A stretch of 64,000 nt of DNA, taken from assembly GCF_027887165.1 (NCBI RefSeq), contig NC_077228.1:179048499-179112498 (forward strand), given 5' to 3'. Made by a program: the position numbers and the translations under genes. This document shows positions 63,959 to 64,000 of this stretch, piece after piece (the first letter of the stretch is position 1; each line of letters opens with the position of its first letter). The DNA comes from Monodelphis domestica. Taxonomy: Eukaryota; Chordata; Mammalia; Didelphimorphia; Didelphidae. The notes beneath the pieces were generated by a model. It made no database searches, had not been told where the DNA came from, and was given only the letters and a program-made list of their open reading frames with translations.

Positions 63959-64000
63959 AGAATAGAGAATATATCTAAGAGGTAGGAGAGCGATACTATA

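Noticed and set aside
1-64000. CRISPR array, operon, integron or other prokaryotic system
   Set aside because: No regularly spaced repeats and no dense coding; the repeat content is clearly that of a marsupial genome.

Overview
The window looks like non-coding DNA from a marsupial genome, most likely an American opossum close to Monodelphis. Two SINE types dominate. One is a tRNA-headed SINE ending in 'GGAAGGTAAGGGTTT' (SINE1_MD-like; about 23 copies). The other is a CORE-SINE of the MAR1 type with a BovB/RTE-like tail (about 12 copies). Around these lie many old MIR/THER-type SINEs, L2 and L3/CR1 fragments, marsupial L1s of several ages, hAT DNA transposons and solo retroviral LTRs. I see no intact protein-coding gene, no confident host exon, no functional RNA gene, no CpG-island promoter and no bacterial-type feature. 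Family names come from memory of the sequences, not from a library search.

Layout. 0-9 kb: L1 tails on both strands (1.6-2.8 and 3.5-4.3 kb), SINEs, a SINE inside an L2, a (GAACAA)9 tract and a possible minus-strand LTR at 6.6-7.2 kb. 9-22 kb: SINE-dense, with CR1 fragments, a tRNA-Met-like pseudogene at 13.3 kb, an inverted repeat at 14 kb, an RTE/SINE chimera at 14.7 kb, an L1 3' UTR at 16.5 kb, a SINE-in-SINE at 19.2 kb and a young 5'-truncated L1 with a near-perfect target-site duplication at 21 kb. 22-35 kb: a solo LTR with a 4-bp target duplication (22.6-23.5 kb), two copies of an unclassified repeat, a long tetranucleotide tract and the most repeat-poor part of the window (23.5-25.2 and 31.9-33.2 kb). 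35-45 kb: antisense L1s, the longest L2 copy (44 kb) and a repeat-free segment with a 158-codon open frame (39.9-40.4 kb). 45-50 kb: a 320-bp L1, then a nearly full-length dead retrocopy of UFSP2 (45.9-47.3 kb). 49.6-52.3 kb: a four-level nest, L1(+) > SINE1 > hAT > L1(-). 52-64 kb: a large imperfect foldback (54.6/55.6 kb), a hAT split by a 145-bp L1 (59 kb), a long old repeat carrying two LTRs, a MAR1 and a SINE (59.3-61.6 kb), and more SINEs.

Nothing here works together as a system. The value of the window is as a record of layered insertions. The findings most worth checking are the nested stack at 49.6-52.3 kb with its 3'-less L1, the foldback at 54.6-55.6 kb, the UFSP2 retrocopy, and the repeat-poor islands that may be conserved non-coding sequence.
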